A stretch of 64,000 bases of DNA from Costus lasius. Lineage: Eukaryota > Streptophyta > Magnoliopsida > Zingiberales > Costaceae. Each line of letters opens with the position of its first letter. Within the stretch, counting starts at the first letter, position 1. The notes beneath the pieces were generated by a model. The model did no database searches. It was not told the DNA's origin and saw only the letters and a program-made list of their open reading frames with translations. Below are positions 31,808-43,388 of the stretch, piece after piece. The position numbers and the translations under genes are program-made. Where the stretch lies: the NCBI GenBank assembly GCA_027563935.2, contig CM050452.1:31566850-31630849 (forward strand), written 5' to 3'.

Positions 31808-34209
31808 CTACTCATCTGAATCCGTCTCCTCGTCATCTCCCTCAGCCTCGGTGGCGTCCATGGGATCTTGAGAACCTCCCTCTCCTGCATCACCATAAAT
31901 ACCACCCCTCCTGGTATCCTCCAAGCCAAGGTGATTGTAGAGAAAGTTACCCATCTCTTCCATGTAGTTCCCCAACGCCTCGATGTCCTCGTGAATGTGG
32001 CTCATGGCGCTAGACATCCTCCCCATAGAACCCATGATCTTCTCCATGCACTGCTCCTATCGGTACATCTGCGCGGAGAGAGCCTGAAATCCGAGGTCCT
32101 AATAAGTCTGCCATCCACTCTGTTCAGGAGCTGCATGATATGAAGATGATCCAGCGGCTCCGCGCGGTGGTTGATCGACAGCTTTAGGAGGTGAGGAATC
32201 CGTGCCCATACCAACTGGGTCATCACCCCAAGCAGGAGGTGGTGGTGGCACTGAGGTCTATGGTGCAGGAGTGGCATAAGAAACGTAGCTCGGGGATAGC
32301 TTCCAATTTTTTAATTTTGCACTGTAGTCCTCCCTGAGTTTGGCAATGGCAAAGTGGGAAGCCCAGGCTGAAGAATCAAGCAATAAGTGCCTCCATCTCA
32401 GACAATCATCTTCATGGCAATGTAGGATTCAATGTCAATCCTTGCATTGCCCCTAGCAACCTAAATACCATAGGGCTCAATCCCCAAATGTAGTGCTATA
32501 GGAGTAAGAAATCCTCCTATCACTATTATGCCCTTTTTAGCTCTAGCCACTTTATCCAAATGTTTCATAAAGAAGAAAGCCACATACACAAGATATCCAA
32601 AAAGCATGCACCAAAGGAAGAATAACTCAATATGATGGACCATATCGTCGCTATCCCCTCGCCCGAAAATGGTATGTGCTAAGTGATACGTTGTATTTAC
32701 ACCACACTTTCACCTATAGTTTAGATCATATTTTCGGCTTATTTGCATGATTTTGTGCTTATTTCGGTGTTTTTACTTCACTTGGCACGGAATCTTCACT
32801 TTTCTTAGTTTTTATGAAAATGTAGTTAAAATCACCCAAAAATGAAGGATTTCATGAGTTTTGAAGCCAAAACATGATTCCCGAGGAGATCACAAGCTTA
32901 CACATCGAATTTGGAGGTGAAATAATGAAGAACGCGAGAATTACAACCTTGGCCGTATTTCTGGGTCGGCCGTAATTTCGAGTTCGAGCGATGAGCGAAA
33001 AAGGGCGAAGTGTTGGAATGCATAGAAACTTTCACGGGGGAAGCCATAAATCCATTACGGTCCGTGAATATTTCTGTGACATAGAGCTTGTACACACAGA
33101 AAGAATCACGGCCGTGGTCATGAACATGTTACGGACCATGAAAACATCCACCTGACGAGTTTTTCACTTGATTCTCCACCAATTCGAACCGGATTTGAAC
33201 AAGATTTTGCAGAAACGTTCACTCGCTGATGAGTTCCAAACCGGTCTAACTATAAAAAATCAGATTTTTCAAGGAAAAAGGGGGCTTTTTGCGGACGAAC
33301 ACAAGCGGCGGCGGCGACAAGGGCAAAATTCGATAGTCAGAGCATATTTCGGTGAGATTCCACGCAAAAGCGACGATTGATCGACTCTTTCTCATCTACA
33401 GATCGAGGAGAAGATAGTTTTATTGTTGTCTTAGTGATTTCTTTGCGAATTTTACAAGATTCTTACTTGTTCATCATAAACTCATGTTTTCCTTCAATAG
33501 AATGAGCGAGTAGATCTTCGTTTCGGGATTATTGGGCGTAGCCCACTGACATTCATTAATCGATCTATGTTTTATACTCTTTTCATATGAATTTTTTAAC
33601 ATGATTTGACTGAAGTTGTGTTTATTTCGTAATATACATTGGCCACGTATAATTGCGTATTAGATGTTGCGAGAAGGACTGAGAGGTGAATCGCAACATC
33701 CGATCTTTTTCAATTGAACCTTCGAATCCAATCAGAGAGTATGTTGGATTCGTCTGAAGGATTTAACAGCTTTTCATAGAACTTAAGTAGTTAGGTTAAC
33801 TGTCACGAGAGTAGGGAGTTAACTTAATTAAACACTATATTACATTCTAAGAGGAGGTTATATGTACATTAGGAAAAGTTCCTTTCATGATTTATATTTT
33901 CTATTGATTGAGTAATCTTTAAATGATTTATACATGTCAGTGTGGTGAACCCACAGCATCCCAAATCTTTTAGAATTTGAAAACCCCTTTTACACTGCCT
34001 TTGAATTGTTCGTACTTAGAAGTTCAATACCACAGCATATTTGGTTTGCTTAGATTCAAACAAGTCAAGAAGTCGGTACTTAACTATGTAGTCCTCGTTG
34101 GGAATGATAATCTTTTTATTACTTCGATAATTCTGTGCACTTGAGGAAAGCTATCACTAAGACTCGGTGGGCATATTTGACACACGGGTAGGAGATGCTT
34201 GTGGCCCTT
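31808..34209 (-). pseudogene. Athila ORF1/envelope-region-like remnant, split by solo LTR S2
   Basis: On the minus strand, joining 34209-34162 to 32683 gives HTIFGRGDSDD, then GYLVYVAFFFMKHLDKVARA and KGIIVIGGFLTPIALHLGI up to a stop at 32461. This resembles the Arabidopsis ATHILA ORF-1 family as I remember it. Downstream, 32160-31808 encodes GWQTY, SAQMYR and an acidic tail MDATEAEGDDEETDSDE, with stops in between. It is thus a decayed frame positioned between pol and the 3' LTR, the usual place of the extra Athila frame. Function of this family is not established; the copy is dead. Confidence 0.5.
32684..34156 (+). repeat. Solo LTR S2, Athila-4-like lineage (1473 bp)
   Basis: Starts TGATACGTTG and ends GCTATCA, with a perfect CTAAG duplication (32679-32683 and 34157-34161). 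Removing it rejoins the Athila-2 ORF1-like frame (RVLAHTIFGRGDS). It aligns in layout with the Athila-4 LTR at 45244: similar start, GGCGTAGCCC block, ATTATTGGG, and the 'gtgcacttg' block near the end. It carries CACGGCCGTG/TTACGGCCG-type palindromes at 32940-33150. Confidence 0.88.
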
Positions 34210-36122
34210 TGATGACACCAAAATATATAGTATATTTTGTATCATTATATATATATTTTCATGCTCAATTGAAGATCTTTTGGTTATTTTTATGCCAAAA
34301 TTATCAAATATTGCAAAATCTACTTCTATTTTGGTTTTTCATGATCTTCAGGTAAAAAGGCACTATTTTGAGGCATTTTTAAGCAAAAATCGAAGACATA
34401 AAAGAGTTACCATCATCAAGAGGAGATCACCCAACAAATTTCACTCAAAATGGAGCAAAGAACCAAAATACGGTAGTGCCGTATTTTATATTACGGTACT
34501 GTATTTCCATACAATACCGTAATATCAGAGCACCTACCGTAATTTAGTGGATTTTCATATCAGAAGGTTTTCCTGAGTTTATGGCACTGCCGTAAAGAGC
34601 GGGCTGTATTTTGGAGCGCTTTAGAACAGAGAGATTCACTAAAATTACAGCACTGCCGTAAACCATTTTACGGTGCCGTATTCCTTAGAGATTTCAGACC
34701 AGAGAACTCGTCCAATTTTATGGCACTGTCAAAAACCATTTCACGGGCCGTAATTTTGATCCAGTGTTCATAGAACCAAAATACGGCACTGCCGTAAAAT
34801 AAAACACTGCCGTATTTTCAAGTCAAATTCATGATTTTTGCGGGTCCGATTCTTGCACGGACCATAACTTTTGATCCAGAGCTCCAAATTGAGATCCGAA
34901 TGTTGCTGTGGACTCGTCTTTAAGAGCAGAAGACACATGCACCGAAAAAAATTTTTGTATCCAGTATCGAGGGAGCAATTGACAAAGAGACGGTTAGGGT
35001 TTGGCCTCGCGCTGAGAGGCGTATAGGGCACCTCAGGCCATGATTTTCACACAGAAGCTTCGCCTAGAGGAGGGAAAGATACACCAGACGTTTCAGAGCA
35101 AGAGGAGGTCGGTCGGAAGAGAAATCGATGAAATCGATGGTGACAGCACTGTTCATCGAGTTCTGCTACAAATTACGGTGCTGTAATTTCATTACAACAC
35201 ATGTTTTGTAACTTTTCTTCTTCCCTTCATCAATTTTTGACACTTTGAAAACATGCTTTATTGAATTTTCTTCTCCGTGCAAGCTTAAACATATTTGGGA
35301 CATGGGGTGTAATCCCCTTTGATTTTTAATGATTAGATAACTTTTTATCATCGTCAGAATATTTTTATGACGATAATTTTACTTATGTGAATGTTTGCAT
35401 CTTTTATTCTCTTTAGATTGATGTTATTATTCATGTTTTAGAGTTCTCGCAATAAGGACTAAAAGGTGACTTGCTAGAGAACTTGGAACCCTAGAATTGC
35501 ATGTTAGGAACTTTCTGTAAGAAATTAGGTTAGTTCTTATTATTCGATTTTAGTGATCTTATTGCCATGATAAATAATTTGAATTTAGGGTTGAGTTATT
35601 ATGTCAAACGTGGAGATCTTGCACGAAAGTGAGGATCGGAACGTTAGAGAACCATAAGTAGAACTTGTGTTGAGTCTCGGATGCACGAAAGTGATCCTTG
35701 AGATTCCACTTGAGACAATCAACTTAGAATTCAGATGCACGAAAGTGATCTCGAGTTCTTTGATTGATGATTTACTTATCTTTAGCGTTGGGATAGATCT
35801 TGCGCGAAAGCGAGGATTAGTCCCTGCATGATTGTCTGCACGAAAGTGAGATAATCCCTTTATGAAGTAAATTAAGTCTTTATCATGATAAGATTAGTCT
35901 GACGACCTTTTATTTAAATCTAGTCATTAGAATTAAGGACGATGAAACCCTAGTCCCAATGTTTCTCTCTGATTATCTCTATGCTCTTTTTATTGTTCAC
36001 TTGCATTATAATCGATCGCTTAACTAGTAAGAATACAACTATTTGGTACTTAACAATAAGGTCTCTGTGGTTCGATATCTTTCTTTATTACTTTGAGTAT
36101 CCGTGCACTTGCAGACACAACA
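34210..36122 (+). repeat. LTR a of Athila-3 (1913 bp)
   Basis: TGATGACACC ... ACACAACA, followed by the tRNA-Asp primer site. The palindrome array spans 34467-34820; GCACGAAAGTGA-like motifs lie at 35610-35850. It ends at the short-type U5 (GCAGACACAACA), about 135 bases earlier than the Athila-1 LTR. Confidence 0.9.
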
Positions 36123-36128
36123 AGTTTT

Positions 36129-36146
36129 TGGCACCGTTGCCGGGGA
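36129..36146 (+). promoter_or_regulatory. Primer-binding site, tRNA-Asp type
   Basis: TGGCACCGTTGCCGGGGA, one base from the tRNA-Asp complement, six bases after LTR a. An identical layout is found after LTR b at 41211-41228, there with the perfect site. Confidence 0.88.
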
Positions 36147-36391
36147 CCTTAGTTTTGTTAATATCAAAATAGTTGTTAGTATTGCTAGACTATGTTTTAA
36201 TTATTTTAGATTTAACTTTGTTTTTGTTTTTGCAGGTTTTGGATTTTCAGAAGTTGTGACAGAACTGAGATTTTCTAAGACTTGTGAATTTGCTTGTGTT
36301 TTATATTTTCTTTGTTTTTTTTATATATTTTGAAAAAAAATTTGATTGATTGGTGTTGGATTATCTCTTTGTTTTTGATAGATTTGAAAAT

Positions 36392-37678
36392 ATGTCTTTT
36401 CATCACAATTCATGGGCATCTCAAAGAAGTAAGGTATACATGCCACAAGGTAAGCATGAAGATTATTCACGATGCACTCTTGCGGACATATTGAAACTAC
36501 ACTCTATTCCTTCTATTAGATGCAATATATGTAAATGTAATGATCATTATACTTCTGAATGTCAATTTAGAAATCATATAAATCCCAATTTACTATGTTA
36601 TCAAGATGATCAATTGTATTCTAGATGGGAAAATTATCAAACTTCTTCTAATGATTATTCAAATCATGTTTCTGAACCATACTTTGAGGACACTGGAAAA
36701 TCTAGCCTAGAGTTGATGCTTGAGAAATTGAAGATCATAACAAATCGAAGTAAGGAAATTGAAAATCTTAAGGGGATAGTTAGTCAACTTGCTTCTCAAG
36801 TAGAATCTTTAACAGCTCCTAAGAAAATTTTGGAAACCCAGTTCGCACAACAAACATGTTTATTTGAGTTTGAAACTGAAAAACTTGATCTAGAAAAATT
36901 CTCCTCTGATTATGACTGTTTTGAGATTGAGCCTTATGTGAATATCAATGCATCTCACTCTAATTTTGATAATTCTGAAATTGATTCCTTTGATAATGTA
37001 TTATTGGAAAAGGTTGAGGAAATTGAAATTGAAAAATCCTCTTTTGATGAAATTGATTCTTTTGATGTTGTATCATTTATGGTTAAATCTAATGAGTTTG
37101 ATAAAGGGTTGAAAATTACAGACATTAATGAGCCCCACTTTGATTTTGGTGATATTGTTGAAATTAATGATAAATCTTCTGTGGTTAACTCTGATTCAAT
37201 TGATAAATCTCATTATGATTTTTCATATGATTCTGATTTTGATTCTTCTGATGATGAATTATTTGTGGGGAGGCATGAGGAGATTGATTTTGAAGAGTCT
37301 CATCTTGATTTTGATAATGATTTTGAAATTGATAAGTTATTTGATGAAGTGCATAAGGAACTTAAATATGAAAACACTGTTGAATCTCACTCTAATGCTT
37401 TGCCCATATCTGATATTCACTCTTCTGATGTATTTGAGAACTTATGTTTTATTGAGGAACTTAATTTGAGACATAGACATTATTTTGATGATTCAATGCT
37501 TAAATCTTTTGATCAAAGTCCCATGGCAATTGAAAATATAAATCTGAAGAAAGGACTCATGATTTTACTTTCTAATAAATATAGGAAGATTATTGAATAT
37601 CCTTTGAGTGAAAATTTTGATTTTGATTTCCGCATATTTGAGAAAGCCATAGTGATTGTGATTTTAGTGAAATTCTAG
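36392..37678 (+). CDS. Athila-3 428-residue protein: Gag-type zinc knuckle plus acidic tail
   Basis: Open from ATG 36392 (MSFHHNSWAS) to TAG 37678; the frame extends 14 codons further up without an ATG. Near residue 48 is CNICKCNDHYTSEC, a CX2CX4HX4C zinc knuckle of the Gag nucleocapsid type. Near residues 130-150 is EIENLKGIVSQLASQVESL, almost the same as in Athila-1 Gag, likely a coiled coil. From about residue 165 the protein is a long acidic, D/E/S/F-rich low-complexity tail with repeats such as EIDSFD, SHYDFSYDSDFDSSDDE and FDNDFEID. The capsid domain, protease and RT are absent. It may be an RNA-binding remnant that works with Gag from other elements, or simply a frame kept by chance. 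No stop interrupts it, which is notable among its decayed neighbours. Confidence 0.6.
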   Translation: MSFHHNSWASQRSKVYMPQGKHEDYSRCTLADILKLHSIPSIRCNICKCNDHYTSECQFRNHINPNLLCYQDDQLYSRWENYQTSSNDYSNHVSEPYFEDTGKSSLELMLEKLKIITNRSKEIENLKGIVSQLASQVESLTAPKKILETQFAQQTCLFEFETEKLDLEKFSSDYDCFEIEPYVNINASHSNFDNSEIDSFDNVLLEKVEEIEIEKSSFDEIDSFDVVSFMVKSNEFDKGLKITDINEPHFDFGDIVEINDKSSVVNSDSIDKSHYDFSYDSDFDSSDDELFVGRHEEIDFEESHLDFDNDFEIDKLFDEVHKELKYENTVESHSNALPISDIHSSDVFENLCFIEELNLRHRHYFDDSMLKSFDQSPMAIENINLKKGLMILLSNKYRKIIEYPLSENFDFDFRIFEKAIVIVILVKF

Positions 37679-39291
37679 ATATTTAGATTAGTGGCTAAAC
37701 ATTTTGCATCTGCCTCTGACATCACTGTTTCCAGCTGTCGACACTAGATTATACCATCTGCGGATTCTTACTTCTTCTACTGCCTCTTATTCCATTGATT
37801 TGATTTATTTATGCAGTAGACTCTTTATTAGTAACTGATTTTTTTTATCTATGCAGCATTATTTCTGGCACTCACCTGTCGGCGATCTCACCTCCAGGAC
37901 TGTATTCTCTAGCAGGCCACTAGAGATTACTCATTCTACTGTCGGCACCACCACCGTCATTGCTAGTAGCTTTTCAGCTAGCATCTGTTCCACCTCTACT
38001 TCTTGCCTGCTCGACTCTTTTGACAGAAAAATTTTTCAAAAGGCACATCCTTGGACCTTGCAGCATCTACCCCGACACTATTTTTGATCTGAGCCTTATG
38101 TATTTTCAGTCAGAGCTTGCTATATAGTTTTATGAGTATTGTTTGCACTTTCCTGTGATTATTTGATTTGATATGATTATCTACACTTTTCTTCTCTTAG
38201 ATATATCACTTTACATCCTTTGCATTGTTTGAACCTTATGTGATTATACGGATATATCACTTTACAACTCATGATTATTGAGTTTGATGCTTATACACCT
38301 CTATGACCGCCGCCACTGCTATACTATTTAACATGCTTGTCTTTCTTTTCAATGTGGTTGTAGTATACATGATGATATATTTTTTGATAATATGATATTG
38401 TGATATTTGATGATGATGATGAGTATACTCTTGTTTTATATTGTTGATGACTTGATTGAATGATAATGAATGGATTCAAATTCATAATTAGAGAAAAACC
38501 CTATCATATTAGATTAATTTCTTCAATGCATATCTATTTTTGAAATTTTACATTGGTTGATGCATGAAATTTTGGGTAGATGTGTTATATGAGGAATAAG
38601 ATCTAAAAGTGAAACTACTCCTTTAAATAAAATGAGCATATGAGTATGATTTGTGAATTGATGTCAATTGATCAACCTAGTAGATGTTTAGTTTATTTTG
38701 CTATTTGTTGGGAAATAAGAATCCAAGATCCACAAAAATAGTGAGAGACTCCCCTACTTGGCACTATGTAAAATTGATAGTGGTACCTAAGACATGAGTG
38801 GAAGTCTATGCATGAAAAATAATTAGAGATAAAAAGAATAAGACTCCTCTAATTGGCACTATGCAAAATTGATAGTGGTACCGAAGATAAGAGTTGAAGT
38901 CAAAAATAAAAAGTGTGTATCTAAGTGGGTACATGCCATCTTTACAAAAACAAACAAAATGCATAAAAAAAAAAATTTATGTGTGGAAAAAGATCTTGGA
39001 AACCTAATTCCTATAAACCAAAGCATGATAGATTTGAACTGAAAACTAGGTGAAATCATGAGATTGAAAATTCTATTTATTATACAAGTTGCAAAGTTTT
39101 ATTTGATTGAGTTGTGGATCTAGAGGATTGAATTCTAAGAATGATATATTTATTTGAAGTTTTGTGAAACAATTGATGGAATTTTTCATTGATGATTGTA
39201 TTTTAGAAATTTATTGAGCATGAAAAGGTTTATCTTTTAATCAACTTTTGATTTTTGCTTGAGGACAAGCAAAGTTTGAGCCTTATGTTTT
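37679..39291 (+). other. Athila-3 internal 3' region
   Basis: No protease, RT or integrase. 37690-38100 is of unknown origin, with two TTTATGCAG/TCTATGCAG stretches that resemble splice acceptors and a C-rich stretch of short open frames. From about 38460 it matches the Athila-1 3' region: the GAGAAAAACCCTATCAT block, paired GACTCC(C/T)CT blocks at 38747 and 38842, and CTTGAGGACAAGCAAAGT before LTR b. Confidence 0.7.
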
Positions 39292-41204
39292 TGATGACAC
39301 AAAAATATATAGTATATTTTGTATCATTTTATATATCTTTTCATGCTCAATTGAAGATCTTTTACTTATTTTTATGCCAAAATTATCAAATATTGCAAAA
39401 TCTACTTCTATTTTGGTTTTTCATGATCTTCAGGTAAAAAGGCACTATTTTGAGGCATTTTCAAGCAAAAATCGAAGACATAAAAGAGTTACCATCATCA
39501 AGAGGAGATCACCCAACAAATTTCACGCAAAACGGAGCAAAGAACAAAAATACGGTAGTGCCGTATTTTATATTACGGTACAGTATTTCCGTACGATACC
39601 GTAATATCGGAGCACCTGCTGTAATTTGGTGGATTTTCATATCAGAAGGTTTTTCTGAGTTTATGGCACCGCCGTAAAGAATTACACTGGCCGTATTTTT
39701 GAGCGCTTCAGAACAGAGAGATTCACTAAAATTACGGCAGCCGTAAACCATTTTACGGTGCCGTATTCCTCAGAGATTTCATACCAGAGAACTCGTCCAA
39801 TTTTACGGCACTGTCAAAAACCATTTCACGGGCGGTAATTTTGGTCCAGTGTTCACAGAACCAAAATACGGCACTGCCGTAAAATAAAACACGGCCGTAT
39901 TTTCAAGTCAAATTCGCGAGTTTTGCGAGTCCGATTCTTGCGCAGACCATAACTTTGGATCCAGAGCTCCAAATTGAGATCTGAAAGTTGCTGCAGACTC
40001 GTCTTTAAGAGGAGAAGACAAAGCAATGAAAAAAAAATTTATTCAGTATCAAGGGGGCAATCGACACAGAGGCGGTTATGGTTTGGCCTCGCACCGAGTG
40101 GCGTAGAGTGCACCTCAGGCCATGATTTTCACGCAGAAGCTTCGCCTAGAGGAGGGAAAAAAACATCAGAAGTTTTAGAGCAAGAGGAGGTCAGTCGGAA
40201 GAGAAATTGATGAAATTGGTGGTGACAGCACTATTCATCGAGTTCGGCTGCAAATTACGGTGCTGTAATTTCATTACAGCACCTGTATTGTAACTTTTCT
40301 TCTTCCCTTCATCGATTTTTTACACTTTGAAAACACGCTTTATTGAATTTTCTTCTCCATGCAAGCTTAAACATATTTGGGACATGGGGTGTAATCCCCT
40401 TTGATTTTTAATGATTAGATAACTTTTTATCATCGTCAGAATATTTTTATGATGATAATTTTACTTATGTGAATGTTTGCATCTATAATTCTCTTTAGAT
40501 TGATGTTATTATTCATGTTTTAGAGTTCTCGCAATAAGGACTGAAAGGTGACTTGCTAGAGAACTTGGAACCCTAGAATTGCATGTTAGGAACTTTCTGT
40601 AAGAAATTAGGTTAGTTCTTATTATTCGATTTTAGTGATCTTATTGCCATGATAAATAATTTGAATCTAGGGTTGAGTTATTGCGTCAAACGTGGAGATC
40701 GTGCACGAAAGTGAGGATCAAAACGTTGGAGAACCATAAGTAGAACTTGTGTTCAGTCTCGGATGCATGAAAGTGATCCTTGAGATTCCACTTGAAACAA
40801 TCAACTTTGAATTCGGATGCACGAAAGTGATCTCGAGTTCTTTGATTGATGATTTATTTATCTTTAGCATTGGGATAGATCTTGCGTGAAAGCAAGGATT
40901 AGTGCCTGCATGATTGTCTGCACGAAAGTGAGATAATCCCTTTATGAAGTAAATTAAGTCTTTATCATGATAAGATTAGTCTGACGACCTTTTATTTAAA
41001 TCTAGTCATTAGAATTAAGGAGGATGAAACCCTAGTCCCAATGTTTCTCTCTGATTATCTCTACACTCTTTTTATTGTTCACTTGCATTATAATCGATCG
41101 CTTAGCTAGTAAGAATACAACTATTTGGTATTTAACAATAAGGTCTCTGTGGTTCGATATCTTTCTTTATTACTTCGAGTATCCATGCACTTGCGGACAC
41201 AACA
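39292..41204 (+). repeat. LTR b of Athila-3 (1913 bp)
   Basis: TGATGACAC ... ACACAACA, same length as LTR a. Palindrome array at 39548-39905. It is followed by a primer site (41211-41228) rather than by a target duplication, so it serves as 3' LTR to one unit and 5' LTR to the next. Confidence 0.9.
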
Positions 41205-41345
41205 AGTTTTTGGCGCCGTTGCCGGGGACCTTAGTTTTGTTAATATCAAAATAGTTGTTAGTATTGCTAGACTAAGTTTTATTTATTTTAGATTTAACTT
41301 TGTTTTTGTTTTTGCAGGTTTTGGATTTTCAGAAGTTGTGACAGA
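41205..41345 (+). other. Internal stub with a perfect tRNA-Asp primer site
   Basis: TGGCGCCGTTGCCGGGGA at 41211-41228 and then the first bases of the internal region, matching 36147-36257 up to GAAGTTGTGACAGAA, where it jumps into LTR c. The rest of the second unit has been deleted. Confidence 0.8.
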
Positions 41346-43386
41346 ATATATAGTATATTTTGTATCATTTTATATATTTTTTCATACTCAATTGAAGATC
41401 TTTTGCTTATTTTTATGCCGAATTTATCAAATATTGCAAAATCTACTTCTATTTTAGTTTCTCATGATTTTCATGTAAAAAGGCACTATTTTGAGGCGTT
41501 TCAAGCAAAATCGAAGACATTGAAGAGTTACCATCATCAAGAAGAGATCACTCGACAAATTCACGTAAATCGGAGCAACTGACCAAAATACGATAATGCC
41601 GTGTTTTATATTACGGTACCGTATTTCCATACGATACCGTAATATCAGAGCACCTGCCATAATTTGGTGGATTTTCAGATTAGAAAGTTTTCCTGATTTT
41701 ATGGCACCGCCGTAAAGAATTACACGGGTCGTATTTTGGAGCGCTTCAGAACAGAGAGATTCACTGAAATTACGACACTACCGTAAACCATATTACAGTG
41801 CCGTATTCCTTAGAGATTTCAGAGCAGAGAACTCGTCCGATTTTATGGCATGGTCAAAAACCATTTCACGGGCCATAATTTTGATCCAGTGTTCACAGAA
41901 CCAAAATACGGCACTGCCGTAAAATAAAACACGGACGTATTTTCAAGTCAAATTCGCGAGTTTTGCGGGTCCGATTCTTGCGCGGACCATAACTTTTGAT
42001 CCAGAGCTCCAAATTGAGATCTGAAAGTTGCTGCCGATTCGTCTTTAAGAGTAGAACACATAAGAAGTGAAAGGAAGAATTTTTATCCAGTATCAAGGGT
42101 GTAATTGACAGAGAGGCAGTTAGGGTTTGGCCTCGTGCCGAGAGGCATAGAGGGCACCTCAGGCCGTGATTTTCATGCAGAAGCTTCACTTGGAGGAGAA
42201 GACAAAACCCTAGAAGTTTTAGAGGAAAAGGAGTTCAATCGGAGGAGGAATCAACGAAAGAAGGAGCGCCGCCACTGTTCATCGACGCCGCCTTGCAAAA
42301 TACGGCCGTGAAATATTTCACAGCCGTGCTGTATTTTCTGAAACCTCTTTTCTAGTTGATTTTAGATCTTCTGAAATTATGGATTACTATATTTTCTTCT
42401 CCATGCAAGCTTAGACATATTTTGGGACATGGGGTGTAATCCCTTTGATTTTTAATGATTAGATACTTTTTATTTCGTCAAGATAATTTTGCCATGATAA
42501 TTTTACCTATGTGATTATTGTTCTAAAATTCTCCTTAGTTTACTTCTTGTCATCATGTTTAGAGTTCTCGCAATAAGGATTGAAAGGTAATTTGCTCGAG
42601 AATTGGAACCCTAAAATTGATAAATAGGAACTCACCGTAATAAATTAGGTTAAAGTTCTTATTTCTTTATTTTAGTGACGTAATTGCCATGTTGATAATT
42701 ATGAACCTAGGATTAAGTTAGTATGTCAAACATGGAGATCTTGCACAAAAGTGAGGATCGGAACGTTGGAGAACCATAGGCAGAACTTGTGTTGAGTCTT
42801 GGATGCACGAAAATGATCCTTGAGATTCCATTTGAGACAATCAACTTAGATTTCGGATGCACGAAAGTGATCTTTGAGTTCTTTGATTGATGATTTACTT
42901 ATCATTAGCCTGGGATAAATCTTGCGCGAAAGTGAGGATCGGTCCCTGCATGATTGTCTGCACGAAAGTGAGATAATCCCTTTATGAAGTAAATTAAGTC
43001 TTTATCATAACAAGATTTGACTGATGACCTTTTATTCATATCTAGTCATTGAAATCAAGGGGGATGAAACCCTAGTCCTAGTTATCTCTCTGATTATTTT
43101 CCCGTGTGTTTATCGATTACTTACTTGAATCATATTTGGTTTACTTAGCTAATGAGAATACAACTATTTGGTACTTAACAATAAGGTCTCTGTGGGATCG
43201 ATATTTTTCTTTATTACTTCAAGTATCCGTGCACTTGCGGACACTACAAGTTAAGGGACAACAAGTTTTTGGAGCCGTGTCAGGGAGTGACAATAGCCCT
43301 ATGCTCCAACACTTAGGTTTTGGCCGCGACACCTTAAATAACTCTACCTACTTGTATTTATAAGTGTGTCCTTTCGGATCACAACA
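41346..43386 (+). repeat. LTR c, long-U5 type, missing its first ~20 bases
   Basis: Begins inside the LTR start (TATATAGTATATTTTG) and ends GATCACAACA. The palindrome array is at 41583-41945. Unlike LTRs a and b it continues past GCGGACACTACAAG for about 135 bases, including a primer-site-like relic CAACAAGTTTTTGGAGCC at 43259-43276. Confidence 0.82.
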
Positions 43387-43388
43387 AA

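Larger units (their letters stand above)
28631..34209 (-). mobile_element. Athila-2: 3' end of a minus-strand Athila-like element
   Basis: Read on the minus strand: a truncated ORF1-like remnant (34209 down to 31808, interrupted by solo LTR S2), a long untranslated region (31807-30535) and the 3' LTR (30534-28631). The upstream gag-pol part is missing because plus-strand Athila-3 begins at 34210. The LTR is of the same broad lineage as Athila-1, with TACGG palindromes, but diverged. Confidence 0.8.
34210..43386 (+). mobile_element. Athila-3: non-autonomous element in a three-LTR array
   Basis: Order: LTR a (34210-36122), internal region with one 428-codon frame (36123-39291), LTR b (39292-41204), a 141-base internal stub with its own primer site (41205-41345), and LTR c (41346-43386). 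LTR a and LTR b are both 1913 bp and only a few percent different. The internal region has no protease, RT or integrase. The stub joins LTR c inside its first 25 bases, so a deletion fused two tandem copies. LTR c has a longer 3' end, as in Athila-1. No matching target duplication was found for the 34210 edge (CCCTT on the left). Confidence 0.85.

Noticed and set aside
37128..37469. Leucine/isoleucine-rich 113-residue frame that looks like membrane segments
   Set aside because: It is the +1 shadow of the acidic Athila-3 frame (GAT-rich codons read as ATG/TTG/ATT).
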